From the NCBI RefSeq assembly GCF_007858285.1, contig NZ_VFIL01000013.1, positions 1 to 64,000 of the forward strand: DNA of 64,000 nucleotides, written 5' to 3'. Positions 34,058-43,285 of the stretch are shown one piece after another. The notes below the pieces were generated by a model. That model had not been told where the DNA came from. It did no database searches and worked only from the letters and a program-made list of their open reading frames with translations. The DNA is from Pseudomonas brenneri (GTDB taxonomy: Bacteria; Pseudomonadota; Gammaproteobacteria; Pseudomonadales; Pseudomonadaceae). The number at the start of each line of letters is the position of its first letter. Position 1 is the stretch's first letter. The position numbers and the translations under genes were made by a program.

Positions 34058-35074
34058 ATGTCGTCCCTGAATCAGGCGCTGCGCGCCGCCCTCGATCACC
34101 GTCAAGACCTGCTCGCCGAGCTGCATGCCCAAGGCACCGATTGCTACCGGTTGTTCCATGGCAGCCAGGAAGGCGCCGGTGGCTTGACCATCGACCGTTA
34201 CGGCCCCCAATTGATGGTGCAGAGTTTTCACCAGTCCCTGGACAGCGATGCGCTACAGCAACTGCACCTGATGATCAACCAGTACCTGGGCCTGGAGTTG
34301 CTGCTGGTCTATAACGACCGCTCCCGCGGCAACTCGCGGATCGACCGGGAAGACACGGTATACCGCGCCGAACCCGCGGCCCTGGAGGATCTGGTCGGCC
34401 ACGAGTGGGGCCTGAACTACCGTGTGCGCGGCCGCCACCCCGGGCAGGACCCGCTGCTGTTCCTGGACCTGCGCAACACCCGTGGCTGGGTCAAGGCGCA
34501 CAGTGCCGGCAAAAGTGTGCTGAACCTGTTTGCCTACACCTGTGGCGTCGGCCTCAGCGCAGCGGCCGGTGGAGCCCGCGAGGTATGCAACCTGGACTTT
34601 GCCGAGGGCAACCTGGCCGTCGGCCAAGAAAACGGCGAGTTGAACCCACAGCTGTCGAAAATGACCTTTGTACAGTCCGACTACTTCCCTGCCATTCGCC
34701 AACTGGCGGGACTGCCGATCACTCAGCGTCGCGGACAGAAGCTGCCCAGCTACCCGCGCCTGGAACAACGTCAATATGACCTGGTACTGCTCGACCCGCC
34801 GGCCTGGGCCAAAAGCGCCTTTGGGACCGTGGACCTGTTGCGTGACTACCAAAGCCTGCTCAAACCGGCATTGCTCGCCACCGCCGACAATGGCGTACTG
34901 ATTTGCTGCAATAACCTGGCAAAGGTCAGCATGGATGACTGGCGCGAGCAGGTCTTGCGCTGCGCCGAAAAGGCCGGCCGGCCTGTACGCGACTGGAAAG
35001 TGATGACACCCGGTGCGGACTTCCCCTCACAAGACCAACAGCCACCGCTGAAGACTCTGATCCTGCAACTGTAG
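34058..35074 (+). CDS. Class I SAM-dependent methyltransferase, RlmI-like
   Basis: The 338-residue protein resembles RlmI/RlmK-type RNA m5C methyltransferases without the N-terminal PUA domain. The SAM loop is VLNLFAYTCGVGLSA (about 152-166), the acidic residue is in CNLDFAEG, and the catalytic region is VLLDPPAWAKS (about 246-256) with a C-terminal CCNNL. An RNA (23S) substrate is likely from the family but unproven. It is a stand-alone gene. Confidence 0.8.
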   Translation: MSSLNQALRAALDHRQDLLAELHAQGTDCYRLFHGSQEGAGGLTIDRYGPQLMVQSFHQSLDSDALQQLHLMINQYLGLELLLVYNDRSRGNSRIDREDTVYRAEPAALEDLVGHEWGLNYRVRGRHPGQDPLLFLDLRNTRGWVKAHSAGKSVLNLFAYTCGVGLSAAAGGAREVCNLDFAEGNLAVGQENGELNPQLSKMTFVQSDYFPAIRQLAGLPITQRRGQKLPSYPRLEQRQYDLVLLDPPAWAKSAFGTVDLLRDYQSLLKPALLATADNGVLICCNNLAKVSMDDWREQVLRCAEKAGRPVRDWKVMTPGADFPSQDQQPPLKTLILQL

Positions 35075-35169
35075 GATTGTCCTGAAAAGCTTAGGCTGGC
35101 GTAATAAAGGCGCGGTTCTTCGGAACCGCAAACCCGTGCCATACTCCAAGGCACTTCTGAACCACATAG

Positions 35170-38115
35170 ATGGCGTCACCCATGCCCAAAGGATTGATTC
35201 GCGCCGCAGGCGCCTTGCTGACCGCCCTTGCACTCTATAGCTTGCTGGGCTTCCTGATTCTCCCCGGCATCGCCCTTCGCGTGGCCAACCAACAGTTGGC
35301 CAACTACGCCACCGTGCCAGCCCGCATCGAGCGTATCGAGCTCAACCCGTTCAGCCTTGAGCTGACCCTCTGGGGCCTGAAGATCGGTGAGCCCGGCAAG
35401 GAGCAGGTGGGCTTTGAACGCCTCTACGCCAACCTGCAGATCGACAGCCTCTGGACCCGTGCCCTGCACCTGGCCGATGTGCAGTTGGACAAGCCGAAGA
35501 CCGAAATCCTGTTCGACAAGGCCGGCACGCTCAACCTCGCGCAATTGTTCAAAGTGCCGCCGAGCGAACCGACGCCCGATGATCCCGAAAGCAAACCGTT
35601 CCCACTGCGCATCGAGCGCATCAAGCTGGCCGGCGGCTACGTGCACTTTGAAGACGTACGCCCAAGCGAGCCTATCGAGTTTCTCTACGACAAACTCGAC
35701 TTCGAACTGAAAAACCTCAGCACCCTGCCCGAAGACAACGCCGACATGACCCTGGTCGCCGCAGGCCCCGAAGGCGGCCAGATCGACTGGACCGGCAATT
35801 TCAGCCTGGTCCCGATCGCCTCCGAGGGTAAGCTCAAAGTCACTGATGGCAAGATGAAAGTCTGGTGGCCGTATGTGCGCGACGCCGTGCCACTGGTCCT
35901 GGAAGATGGCGTGCTCAATTTCAGCACCGACTACAAGCTCAACCTGGCCAAAGAAACCGAACTGAACCTGACCAACGTCTCCGCGAGCATCGCGCCCTTC
36001 GCGATCAAGGCCCCGGATGGCCGGCCACTGGCGCGTCTGGAGCGCCTGGATGTCAGCGAAACCTCGATCGACCTGGCCAAGCAGCAAGTGATCGTCGGCA
36101 AGATCCGCAGTAACAAGCTCGAAACCTGGGCTGCCCGCGAAGCCGATGGCCAGTTGGACTGGCAGAAACTGTTCGCCAGCCAGCCGAGCAAGCCGGCCGC
36201 AGCCCCTGAGCCGGCAACGGCCCCAGCCACCGCCGACTCGCCAAAACCCGAGGCGGTAGCGCCAAGCAAGCCTTGGCAAGTGCTACTCAAGGATGTGCAA
36301 CTGCGCAACTATCAGGTGCATCTGGCTGATCGCCAGGTAAAACCTGCGGTAGCGCTGGAACTGGGCCCGCTGAATGTCGATGTCCAAGACTTCGACAGCC
36401 TCAACCAAAGCCCCTTCACACTCAAGATCGACACCGGCCTGGGCAAACAGGGCAAGATCCAGGCGAGCGGCCAGGTCAACCTGAACCCGGTCAGCGCTAA
36501 GTTGAAAGTCGACACCAAGGATATCGACCTGCGGGTTGCCCAGTCCTATATCAGCCCGTTTATCCGCCTGGAGCTGCGTAGCGGCATGCTGGGCAGCAAC
36601 CTGGATGTGAACCTCAAGAGTACCGAGCCCCTCGCGCTGCAGATCACCGGCCGTGCGCAAGTGGACCAGTTGCACACCCTGGACACCCTTAAGACCCGTG
36701 ACTTCCTCAAGTGGCAGCGCCTGGTGGTCGAAGGCTTGAACTATCAGCATGGCAACAGCCTGTCGATCGACAAGATCAACCTGCTGCAACCCTATGTCCG
36801 CTTCATGATCAACGATGATCGCACCACCAACGTCGATGACCTGCTGATCCCGCAGCCAGCCGACAGTGGTGCCAAGTCCACCACCAAATCCAGCGCGAGC
36901 AACGAAAAGCCCCTGGGCATCCGGATCGGCCAGATCGCGATCAATGATGGCTCGGCCAACTTCGCCGACTTCAGCCTGACGCCGAACTTCGCCACCGCGA
37001 TCCAGCAACTCAACGGCCAGATCGGCACCATCGACAGCCGCCAGGCCAAACCGGCCAGCGTCGATATCAAGGGCAAGGTTGACCGCTACGCGCCGGTGAC
37101 CATCAAGGGCAGCGTAAACCCGTTTGACCCGATGGCCGCGCTCGACATTGCCACTAGCTTCAAACGCGTCGAACTGACAACCCTGACCCCGTATTCGGGC
37201 AAGTTTGCCGGGTTCCGGATCCGCAAGGGCCGGCTCAACCTTGACCTGCACTACATCATCACCAAGGGCCAATTGAAGGCCGAGAACAAGGTGGTGGTGG
37301 AGCAACTGCAACTGGGCGAAAAAGTCGACAGTGCGGACGCGGTGGACCTGCCGATTCGTCTGGCGATTGCCCTGCTCAAGGACACCGACGGCAAGATCTC
37401 CATCGAGTTGCCGGTGACTGGCGACTTGAACAACCCGCAATTCAGCGTGATGCCGATTGTCTGGCAAACCCTGCGCAACCTGGTGGTGCGCGCGGCGACG
37501 GCGCCGTTCAAGTTTATTGGCGGGCTGGTCACCGGTGGCGGCTCGGAAGACCTTGGCAACGTGTCGTTCGCTGCAGGCTCCAGTGCGTTGAGCAAGGACG
37601 CCGAGTCGGCCCTCAACAGCCTCTCCAAGGCCCTCAAGGAGCGCCCTGCCCTGCGCCTGGAGATCGAAGGCACTGCGGCGGCGAGCAGCGATGGTCCGTT
37701 CCTGGCCGGCGAGCGGCTTGAGCGCGAATACCAATACAACTACTACAAGATCCTCCAGCGCCGGGGCGATAAAGTCCCGGCCCAGGCATCGTTGCTTGTC
37801 GTACCGGAGAAGGAAAAAGCACCACTGCTGGAAGGCATCTACCGTACCCGCTTGAAACAACAGCCTCCGGCCGAGTGGAAAGACCTGGGCAGCGATGAGC
37901 GCACGGCGAAGCTGCGCGAAGGTGTGATCAAGTTCTGGAGCGCCAGTGACGTGCTGCTGCGCCAACTGGGGCAGGATCGTGCCAGCGCCATCAAGGACTA
38001 TCTGGTGGACAAGGGCCAGTTGGACGATGATCGGGTGTACTTCATTGATGCCAACCTCGGGCAAGCCGAGAAAGATGGGCGGGTAATCACCCCCATGCAC
38101 CTGGATGCCGAGTAA
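35170..38115 (+). CDS. Large DUF748 (AsmA-like) envelope protein
   Basis: The 981-residue protein has one N-terminal membrane helix (about 8-30) and then a very long beta-rich periplasmic region with DUF748/AsmA-like repeats (for example KPKTEILFDKAGTLNLAQLF, IEFLYDKLDFELKNL). An alanine/proline-rich linker occupies about 335-360. The C-terminal 190 residues include a helix-strand segment resembling an OmpA-like fold (FAAGSSALSKDAESALNSL). AsmA-like proteins are linked to phospholipid or outer-membrane transport; no specific role can be given. An ATG four codons on is an alternative start. Confidence 0.8.
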   Translation: MASPMPKGLIRAAGALLTALALYSLLGFLILPGIALRVANQQLANYATVPARIERIELNPFSLELTLWGLKIGEPGKEQVGFERLYANLQIDSLWTRALHLADVQLDKPKTEILFDKAGTLNLAQLFKVPPSEPTPDDPESKPFPLRIERIKLAGGYVHFEDVRPSEPIEFLYDKLDFELKNLSTLPEDNADMTLVAAGPEGGQIDWTGNFSLVPIASEGKLKVTDGKMKVWWPYVRDAVPLVLEDGVLNFSTDYKLNLAKETELNLTNVSASIAPFAIKAPDGRPLARLERLDVSETSIDLAKQQVIVGKIRSNKLETWAAREADGQLDWQKLFASQPSKPAAAPEPATAPATADSPKPEAVAPSKPWQVLLKDVQLRNYQVHLADRQVKPAVALELGPLNVDVQDFDSLNQSPFTLKIDTGLGKQGKIQASGQVNLNPVSAKLKVDTKDIDLRVAQSYISPFIRLELRSGMLGSNLDVNLKSTEPLALQITGRAQVDQLHTLDTLKTRDFLKWQRLVVEGLNYQHGNSLSIDKINLLQPYVRFMINDDRTTNVDDLLIPQPADSGAKSTTKSSASNEKPLGIRIGQIAINDGSANFADFSLTPNFATAIQQLNGQIGTIDSRQAKPASVDIKGKVDRYAPVTIKGSVNPFDPMAALDIATSFKRVELTTLTPYSGKFAGFRIRKGRLNLDLHYIITKGQLKAENKVVVEQLQLGEKVDSADAVDLPIRLAIALLKDTDGKISIELPVTGDLNNPQFSVMPIVWQTLRNLVVRAATAPFKFIGGLVTGGGSEDLGNVSFAAGSSALSKDAESALNSLSKALKERPALRLEIEGTAAASSDGPFLAGERLEREYQYNYYKILQRRGDKVPAQASLLVVPEKEKAPLLEGIYRTRLKQQPPAEWKDLGSDERTAKLREGVIKFWSASDVLLRQLGQDRASAIKDYLVDKGQLDDDRVYFIDANLGQAEKDGRVITPMHLDAE

Positions 38116-38139
38116 TTACCCGGCACCAGAAGTCTGAAG

Positions 38140-38303
38140 TGTGGGAGCTGGCCTGCCTGCGATAGCGGTGGGTCAGCCAGCCTACTGGCTACTGATCTAA
38201 TGCCAGTCAGTTAAGCGGTCATCGCCTCCTGTAGGAGCGAGCTTGCTCGCTCCTACAAAAAAGCCTTAACTGACTGGCATTAAGGCAAGCCAGCCTCCCA
38301 CAT
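38140..38303. repeat. REPIN carrying a nested element
   Basis: The left arm TGTGGGAGCTGGCCTGCCTG (38140-38159) and the right arm GGCAAGCCAGCCTCCCACA (38284-38302) are inverted REP arms. The left arm continues into CGATAGCGGTG, but the mirror of that stretch is missing on the right. An 85-base palindromic element (38198-38282) sits at that point. The rest of the 38116-38478 gap is the BON-gene terminator and featureless DNA. Confidence 0.8.
38198..38282. mobile_element. MITE-like element with perfect 18 bp terminal inverted repeats
   Basis: TAATGCCAGTCAGTTAAG at 38198-38215 is repeated exactly, inverted, at 38265-38282. The 49 bases between include a complete REP palindrome, TGTAGGAGCGAGC/GCTCGCTCCTACA (38230-38257). 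There is no coding capacity, so any movement would need an enzyme in trans. I do not recognise the parent transposon. Confidence 0.6.
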
Positions 38304-38347
38304 TTGAGCTCCATCATCCGCAAATATGTATTCCAAACCACAATAAA

Positions 38348-38377
38348 ACGGGCCCCGACACAAGTGCCGGGGCCCGT
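38348..38377 (-). terminator. Terminator downstream of the BON-domain gene
   Basis: ACGGGCCCCG...CGGGGCCCGT forms a 10 bp stem. On the minus strand it is followed by TTTATT, giving the orientation. It lies about 100 bases beyond the BON gene stop, with a second small hairpin (GACCACATCCCTGTGGTC) in between. It could also stop convergent plus-strand reading from the DUF748 gene. Confidence 0.75.
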
Positions 38378-38478
38378 AGTGACCACATCCCTGTGGTCGG
38401 TCGCATGAACCTGTAAGGTGCATTGAGCGGATATCTGCCTCGCTCTAGGCCGCCTGGGTTCAGTCGAATTGTTAAGCG

Positions 38479-38826
38479 TTACTCTGCTTTCAGGCCGTCG
38501 GCCGATACAGCTTTAACGCCTTTGATTTTCTTGGTGATAGCTACTGCCATTTCCTTCTGTGCGTCAGTCACAGCAACGGTGGAGGACAGGGAAACCACGC
38601 CTTTGTTGGTTTCGACTTTGATGTCGGTGCCAGGAATGCCTTTCTCGGTGACCAGATCAGCTTTGACTTTAGTGGTGATCCAGGTGTCAGAGGTCGCTTC
38701 TTTGGCCTTGGTCACTTCACCAGCGGCTACAACCATTGGAGCCTGGGAAGTCTGGGCGAACGCAACGTTAGCCATGGTCAGGGTCAGAGCGGTGGCAGTT
38801 GCAGCAGCGATAGCGAACTTCTTCAT
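38479..38826 (-). CDS. Periplasmic BON-domain protein (OsmY-like)
   Basis: The 115-residue protein has a clear Sec signal (residues 1-24, ending NVAFA) and one BON domain (about 45-112: SDTWITTKVKADLV, then GVVSLSSTVAVTDAQ and IKGVKAVSADGL). BON domains bind membranes or phospholipid, and related proteins such as OsmY are osmotic-stress proteins. A strong ribosome-binding site (CAGGAG) precedes the ATG. A sigma54-type promoter lies about 70 bases upstream, which is unusual for this family. Confidence 0.88.
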   Translation of the reverse strand: MKKFAIAAATATALTLTMANVAFAQTSQAPMVVAAGEVTKAKEATSDTWITTKVKADLVTEKGIPGTDIKVETNKGVVSLSSTVAVTDAQKEMAVAITKKIKGVKAVSADGLKAE

Positions 38827-38895
38827 ACGAGTAACTCCTGTTTTTTCGAAGGTCTGCAGCGTTTCAACGTTAATGCTGCAGGGTTACCCGTACTA

Positions 38896-38914
38896 TTGCA
38901 GGCGCTGTGCCAAG
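38896..38914 (-). promoter_or_regulatory. Sigma54-type promoter of the BON-domain gene
   Basis: On the minus strand CTTGGCACAGCGCCTGCAA has -24 GG (38911-38910) and -12 GC (38899-38898) exactly 12 bases apart, within the TGGCAC-N5-yTGCA consensus. Transcription should start near 38886, about 60 bases before the gene. The activator is unknown. Beyond it the gap to 39073 shows nothing I can name. Confidence 0.75.
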
Positions 38915-39073
38915 TCTTCACGATCAATAATTACCTTTAAAATCAACAAGTTGAAATATTTGTCGATTTTCGGAATCGTGCAACTTGCATGAAGGGTATC
39001 GTGCCTGCATGCAAGTTGCGGCTTTTGCCCTGGGCTAAACGGCTGATTTACCTTCACTTTCCCACGGCTATAA

Positions 39074-39095
39074 AAAAAGGACCCCGAAGGGTCCT
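39074..39095 (-). terminator. Terminator of the pnp transcript
   Basis: On the minus strand AGGACCC-TTCG-GGGTCCT is followed by TTTTTTT, about 30 bases after the pnp stop. The plus-strand side also has a T-run, so it may act in both directions. Confidence 0.9.
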
Positions 39096-39123
39096 CTTTT
39101 TCAGCGTGAAGCCTGGGGAGTAA

Positions 39124-41229
39124 TTAAACGCCCGAAGCCTTGGCTGCCGCTACGTCCTTGATGGACAGCTTGATACGGCCGCGGTTGTCCACGTCCAATA
39201 CCAGCACTTCCACTTCCTGGCCTTCTTTCAGGATGTCGGTCACTTTCTCAACGCGAGCATCGCTCAGCATGGAGATGTGAACCAGGCCATCCTTGCCCGG
39301 CAGGATGTTGACGAATGCGCCGAAGTCGACGATGCGCTCAACCTTACCGACGTAGATCTTGCCGATTTCAGCCTCAGCGGTGATGCCCAGGACGCGCTGG
39401 CGTGCAGCTTCAGCAGCTTCCTTGGTTTCGCCGAAGATCTTGATCGAACCGTCGTCTTCGATATCGATCGAAGCCTTGGTTTCTTCACAGATCGCACGGA
39501 TGGTCGCGCCACCTTTACCGATGACATCACGGATTTTGTCGGTGTCGATTTTCATCGCGATCATGGTCGGAGCATTTTCCGACAGCTCGGTACGCGACTG
39601 GCCAATGATCTGGTTCATCTGGCCGAGGATGTTCAGGCGCGCTTCCAGGGCTTGGCCCAGGGCGATTTCCATGATCTCTTCGGTGATGCCCTTGATCTTG
39701 ATGTCCATCTGCAGCGCGGTCACACCCTTGGCGGTACCGGCTACCTTGAAGTCCATGTCGCCCAGGTGGTCTTCGTCACCCAGGATGTCGGTCAGGACGG
39801 CGAACTTCTCGCCTTCCTTAACCAGGCCCATGGCGATACCGGCAACCGGCGCCTTCATCGGCACACCAGCGTCCATCAGAGCCAGGGAAGCACCGCAAAC
39901 TGAAGCCATGGAGCTGGAACCGTTGGACTCGGTGATTTCCGACACAACACGGATAGTGTACGGGAACACATCAGCGGCCGGCAGCATGGCCGAAATCGAA
40001 CGACGGGCCAGACGGCCGTGACCGATTTCGCGACGACCAGCACCACCCATGCGACCACACTCACCTACCGAGAACGGAGGGAAGTTGTAGTGCAGCATGA
40101 ACGGGTCTTTTTTCTCGCCTTCCAGGGTGTCCAGCAGCTGTGCGTCACGGGCAGTACCCAGTGTTGCAACAACCAGGGCCTGGGTCTCGCCACGGGTGAA
40201 CAGTGCCGAACCGTGGGTTTTTGGCAGAACGCCGACTTCGATGTTCAGCGGACGTACGGTGCGGGTGTCGCGACCGTCGATACGTGGCTTGCCGTTGACG
40301 ATGTTTTCGCGAACGGTGCGGTATTCGATCTCGCCGAAAGCAGCTTTGACTTCGCTGGAAGAAGGCTGGCCTTCTTCACCGGACAGCTTGGCAACAACCT
40401 GATCCTTCAGCTCACCCAGGCGAGCGTAACGGTCGGCCTTGATGGTGATGGTGTAGGCTTCGGAGATCGCAGCGCCGAACTCGGAGCGGATAGCGCCCAG
40501 CAGTTCGGTGGCTTCTGGCTGAGGAGCCCAGGTCCAGGTTGGCTTGGCAGCTTCAGCGGCCAGTTCTTTAACTGCGTTGATCACAACCTGGAACTCGTCG
40601 TGAGCAAACAGTACGGCGCCCAGCATTTGGTCTTCGGTCAGCTCTTTGGCTTCCGATTCAACCATCAACACGGCTTCCGAAGTACCGGCAACGACCATGT
40701 CCAGGCTCGAAGCTTTCTGTTGTTCGTAAGTCGGGTTCAGCAGGTAGCCGGTGCTTTCGTGGAACGCAACACGGGCAGCGCCGATCGGACCATCGAAAGG
40801 AATACCGGAGATGGCCAGGGCAGCCGAGGTGCCGATCATCGCAGCGATGTCCGGATCGGTCTTCTTGCTGGTGGAGACGACGGTGCAGACAACCTGCACT
40901 TCGTTCATGAAGCCTTCTGGGAACAGCGGACGGATCGGACGGTCGATCAGTCGGGAAGTCAGGGTTTCTTTCTCGGAAGGACGGCCTTCGCGCTTGAAGA
41001 AACCGCCAGGGATCTTACCGGCAGCGTAAGTCTTTTCCTGGTAGTGAACAGACAGAGGGAAGAAGCCCTTGCCTGGATCGGCTTGCTTGGCACCAACGAC
41101 GGTCACCAATACGCTGACGTCATCATCAACGGTGACCAGCACTGCGCCGGAGGCCTGACGGGCGATACGGCCTGTCTCAAGGGTAACGGTCGACTGACCG
41201 AACTGGAATTTTTTGATTACCGGGTTCAC
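39124..41229 (-). CDS. pnp: Polyribonucleotide nucleotidyltransferase (PNPase)
   Basis: PNPase degrades RNA phosphorolytically from the 3' end and is part of the degradosome. The 701-residue protein has two RNase PH domains (about 1-220 and 310-540) separated by a helical domain, then a KH domain (IRDVIGKGGATIR) and an S1 domain (YVGKVERIVDFGAFV). The start is a GTG with AGGA spaced five bases upstream. It is downstream of rpsO, the classic rpsO-pnp pair; the 195-base gap may hold an RNase III-type hairpin or promoter, but I see neither clearly. Confidence 0.97.
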   Translation of the reverse strand: MNPVIKKFQFGQSTVTLETGRIARQASGAVLVTVDDDVSVLVTVVGAKQADPGKGFFPLSVHYQEKTYAAGKIPGGFFKREGRPSEKETLTSRLIDRPIRPLFPEGFMNEVQVVCTVVSTSKKTDPDIAAMIGTSAALAISGIPFDGPIGAARVAFHESTGYLLNPTYEQQKASSLDMVVAGTSEAVLMVESEAKELTEDQMLGAVLFAHDEFQVVINAVKELAAEAAKPTWTWAPQPEATELLGAIRSEFGAAISEAYTITIKADRYARLGELKDQVVAKLSGEEGQPSSSEVKAAFGEIEYRTVRENIVNGKPRIDGRDTRTVRPLNIEVGVLPKTHGSALFTRGETQALVVATLGTARDAQLLDTLEGEKKDPFMLHYNFPPFSVGECGRMGGAGRREIGHGRLARRSISAMLPAADVFPYTIRVVSEITESNGSSSMASVCGASLALMDAGVPMKAPVAGIAMGLVKEGEKFAVLTDILGDEDHLGDMDFKVAGTAKGVTALQMDIKIKGITEEIMEIALGQALEARLNILGQMNQIIGQSRTELSENAPTMIAMKIDTDKIRDVIGKGGATIRAICEETKASIDIEDDGSIKIFGETKEAAEAARQRVLGITAEAEIGKIYVGKVERIVDFGAFVNILPGKDGLVHISMLSDARVEKVTDILKEGQEVEVLVLDVDNRGRIKLSIKDVAAAKASGV

Positions 41230-41424
41230 GGTGTCCTACCTTCTTTGTGGCTCTTGGGGAACTGGTCTTCTTGCGAAATTCTTGGGCAATGTCGGGAATC
41301 GGCCCAACCCTTGTCCAGGGGTAAAACGTGTATCCAGATAAAACTTGAGGCTGGGAGCCTGCCATGGGCCAGCGGGAATCCCACTGACACACGACAGACA
41401 ACCAACCTCTAGCGCAATCGCTGA

Positions 41425-41694
41425 TTAGCGACGCAGACCCAGGCGACCGATCAGAGTTTGATAACGACCCAGATCCTTGCCTTTCAGGTAGTCCAGCAGC
41501 TTACGACGCTGGTTTACCATGCGGATCAGACCACGACGGGAGTGGTGATCTTTACCGTTGGCCTTGAAGTGACCTTGCAGCTTGTTGATGTTGTGGGTCA
41601 GCAGTGCAACTTGCACTTCTGGCGAACCAGTGTCACCAACAGCTTGCTGATAGTCAGCTACGATTTGTGCTTTTTCTTGAACGTCGAGAGCCAT
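41425..41694 (-). CDS. rpsO: 30S ribosomal protein S15
   Basis: S15 binds 16S rRNA early in 30S assembly and often represses its own mRNA. The 89-residue protein has normal length and the conserved GSPEVQVALLT, KDHHSRRGL and RRKLLDYLK stretches. It lies between truB and pnp in the translation cluster. Confidence 0.98.
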   Translation of the reverse strand: MALDVQEKAQIVADYQQAVGDTGSPEVQVALLTHNINKLQGHFKANGKDHHSRRGLIRMVNQRRKLLDYLKGKDLGRYQTLIGRLGLRR

Positions 41695-41809
41695 GAGGCA
41701 ATCCTTTTTTCAGGAAACCACCCAAAGGGCAGTTTCAACAGGCCAGGGACAAATCCCTGTATCTAAAAATGAGTGTTGACCGTGCCTGTTAACAGCCACA
41801 CTCGTCCGG

Positions 41810-42727
41810 TCATTCTGACCGAATCAGTCGACGCGGCGCGATGCGCCCGTCTTCGCTCACTTCACCGATACCGATAAAGCGACCGTTGTGATCTTGTACC
41901 CGCACCATACCGAATTTCGGGGCATCCGGTGCGCGTACCGGCTGGCCGTTAAGCCAGTAGAACGCGCTGTGCTCCGAGAAGTGCAGCAATGGCCAATCCA
42001 GCAAACCGCTGTCCGATGGCATCAGGAAGCGATCAACTGCTTCGTTGCCGCCCTCGGCATGCACGGCCTCCAACTCTTCCAGCGTGACCGTCTGGGCCAG
42101 GGTGAAAGGGCCAGCCTGGGTGCGTCGCAACTCAGCAACGTACGCGCCGCAACCGAGCTGTTCACCAATATCTTCCACCAGGGTACGGATATAGGTGCCT
42201 TTGCTGCAATCCACGGCCAAACGTGCGGTGTCGCCTTCGCAGGCGAGCAATTCCAAGCGCGCAATAGTAACAGAACGCGGTTCGCGCTCCACTACTTCGC
42301 CCGCACGTGCCAGCTTGTAAAGAGGCTGCCCGTCACGCTTGAGAGCCGAGTACATCGGCGGTATCTGACTGATTTGCCCACGAAAAGCAGGTAAGGCAGC
42401 CTCAATATCTGCACGACCAACGGTCACGTCGCGAACCTGCAAAACATCACCTTCGGCATCTGCCGTGGTGGTGGTCTTGCCCAGTTGCATCAGGGTTTCG
42501 TAACCCTTGTCCGAGTCGAGCAGGTATTGGGAGAACTTGGTGGCCTCGCCAAAGCACAATGGCAATACGCCAGTGGCCAGGGGATCGAGGCTGCCCGTGT
42601 GCCCGGCCTTCTCGGCATTGAGCAGCCAGCGGACCTTCTGCAACGCGGCATTGGAGGTAAAACCAATGGGCTTGTCGAGCAGGATGATGCCGCTGACATT
42701 ACGACGGATACGTTTGACCTGAGCCAC
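41810..42727 (-). CDS. truB: tRNA pseudouridine(55) synthase
   Basis: TruB makes pseudouridine 55 in the T-loop of tRNAs. The 305-residue protein has LLDKPIGFTSN, the catalytic D48 in HTGSLDPLATGVL, and the RRTQAGPF segment. A C-terminal PUA-like domain extends from about residue 245. Its ATG is three bases after the rbfA stop. Confidence 0.97.
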   Translation of the reverse strand: MAQVKRIRRNVSGIILLDKPIGFTSNAALQKVRWLLNAEKAGHTGSLDPLATGVLPLCFGEATKFSQYLLDSDKGYETLMQLGKTTTTADAEGDVLQVRDVTVGRADIEAALPAFRGQISQIPPMYSALKRDGQPLYKLARAGEVVEREPRSVTIARLELLACEGDTARLAVDCSKGTYIRTLVEDIGEQLGCGAYVAELRRTQAGPFTLAQTVTLEELEAVHAEGGNEAVDRFLMPSDSGLLDWPLLHFSEHSAFYWLNGQPVRAPDAPKFGMVRVQDHNGRFIGIGEVSEDGRIAPRRLIRSE

Positions 42728-42730
42728 CGC

Positions 42731-43126
42731 TTACTCCTTGGCGTCTTCAGGTGTGGACGGATGCTGATTGTCTTCAGCCACGGCGCGCTCGATCAGGGCC
42801 GACAGGTGCGCACCACGCACGACGCTTTCGTCGTAGTGGAAGTGCAACTGGGGCACGCTGCGCAGCTTCATCTCACGGGCCAACTGCATCCGCAAAAAGC
42901 CTGCGGCGGAGTTGAGCACCTTGATGCTTTGCGCGATCTCTTCGCTGTTGTCCTGGCCCATCACGGTGATGAAGATCTTCGCGTGACCGACGTCACGGCT
43001 CACTTCAACAGCGGTGATGGTGACCAGGCCAACGCGCGGGTCTTTGACTTCGCGACGGATCAGTTGGGCCAGCTCGCGCTGCATCTGATCGCCGATACGT
43101 TGGGTACGGCTGTATTCTTTTGCCAT
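42731..43126 (-). CDS. rbfA: 30S ribosome-binding factor A
   Basis: RbfA binds immature 30S subunits and helps mature the 5' end of 16S rRNA; it also matters in the cold. The 131-residue protein is a KH-like fold with RIGDQMQRELAQLIRREVKDPR at the start and a charged C-terminal tail. It lies 159 bases after infB, with a hairpin between. Confidence 0.96.
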   Translation of the reverse strand: MAKEYSRTQRIGDQMQRELAQLIRREVKDPRVGLVTITAVEVSRDVGHAKIFITVMGQDNSEEIAQSIKVLNSAAGFLRMQLAREMKLRSVPQLHFHYDESVVRGAHLSALIERAVAEDNQHPSTPEDAKE

Positions 43127-43180
43127 GTCTTGTTACCTGTTACTGCCACACGGTGAAACCCGTGGGGTCTGAAAGCGGCA

Positions 43181-43214
43181 AACGCCCGGCCTGACAAAAG
43201 CCAGACCGGGCGTT
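43181..43214 (-). terminator. Hairpin between infB and rbfA
   Basis: AACGCCCGGcctg / cagaCCGGGCGTT form a long stem around AAAAG. The following minus-strand sequence has only three Ts. It probably attenuates or protects the transcript, giving rbfA-truB a different level from infB. Confidence 0.5.
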
Positions 43215-43285
43215 GCGTTTAGAGTCCGGACACTGCGCGGGGCATTTGCATGCCCACACGCGGCGTGGCTCCTGAAGTGCGCGAG

